Shown here: in pieces, positions 63,747-64,000 of the stretch
Layout of the letters: the number at the start of each line of letters is the position of its first letter
How positions within the stretch are numbered: position 1 is the first letter of the stretch
DNA from: Hydractinia symbiolongicarpus
Lineage: Eukaryota; Cnidaria; Hydrozoa; Anthoathecata; Hydractiniidae
Direction: 5' to 3'
DNA length: 64,000 nt
Assembly (NCBI RefSeq): GCF_029227915.1
Contig: NC_079879.1
Coordinates: 30,508,501-30,572,500 of the forward strand
Notes under the pieces: model-generated
Told to the model about the DNA's origin: nothing
The model's database searches: none
What the model saw: the letters and a program-made list of their open reading frames with translations, nothing else
Program-made: the position numbers and the translations under genes

Positions 63747-64000
63747 GTATGTATCTTTTACTCAATCAATTAATTTCTGCTTGTTTTTTTTGTCTTTAAA
63801 AAACATTCTGCAGTTGTAGCAATGACAACCTTTATGTCAATAATTCAGCCATGAAAGTTAACGACGTTTAGCAATGCCGTTGCAAGTGCCATCATTTGTT
63901 GTTTTTTTTGCGGCAAGGAAATAACGTGACTAACATTCTTACTTCTGCAGCTGGTATAAGATAGTCAAAATACTGATCTACAAAGCTTAATTAATGTCAT

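Noticed and set aside
63951-63990. Possible terminal exon of the RGS22-like gene (stop after 13 codons)
   Set aside because: Acceptor and phase fit, but human RGS22 continues much further and the window ends here, so it is noted only as a possibility and not annotated as the gene end.

Overview
The window is nuclear DNA of an invertebrate animal. It is AT-rich, its genes are split by GT/AG introns with consistent phases, and it carries tRNA-derived SINEs, LINE fragments and short inverted-repeat transposons. Gene content and compact introns suggest a cnidarian, perhaps a hydrozoan. That is an inference from style and not proven by any single marker. All gene models were spliced by eye. Exon phases add up for the protease, BRD8, BOD1L, TECR and SUFU models; the RGS22-like model has unresolved joins.

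Layout, left to right. (1) 1-900: decayed C2H2 zinc-finger fragment. (2) 1773-3239 (+): last four exons of a DUF924-family gene; earlier exons were not found in the window. (3) 4777-10192 (-): complete seven-exon gene for a secreted mosaic protease (signal peptide, LRRs, seven TSP1 repeats, Sushi/CCP, trypsin domain). This is the most unusual gene here. (4) 10.2-25 kb: about 15 kb without a recognisable gene; it holds a 24-bp minisatellite and a paired E-box palindrome. (5) 26197-34506 (-): BRD8, a TIP60/NuA4 bromodomain subunit, 21 coding exons including a 13-nt microexon. (6) 34.6-38.7 kb: transposon graveyard (inverted-repeat element, LINE, SINEs). (7) 39287-40283 (+): TECR, very-long-chain enoyl-CoA reductase. 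(8) 40.3-44.6 kb: nested DNA transposons. (9) 44646-47039 (-): BOD1/BOD1L (Shg1-domain) homologue. (10) 47.1-51.0 kb: LINE 3' ends and another LINE fragment. (11) 51027-55135 (+): SUFU, complete in 11 exons, with a TTAA-flanked piggyBac-like MITE in its last intron. (12) 57892-63746 or beyond (+): RGS22-like gene, incomplete at the 5' end, with a large minisatellite in one intron.

The genes form no operon or pathway cluster: chromatin (BRD8, BOD1L), Hedgehog signalling (SUFU), lipid elongation (TECR), G-protein regulation (RGS22-like) and extracellular proteolysis or recognition (LRR-TSP1-CCP-trypsin) are simply neighbours. The strongest candidate for an undescribed system is the LRR-TSP1-CCP-trypsin protein. 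It looks like a one-chain recognition-plus-protease module similar in logic to MASP, ModSP or Factor C initiators, but with a different recognition front end.
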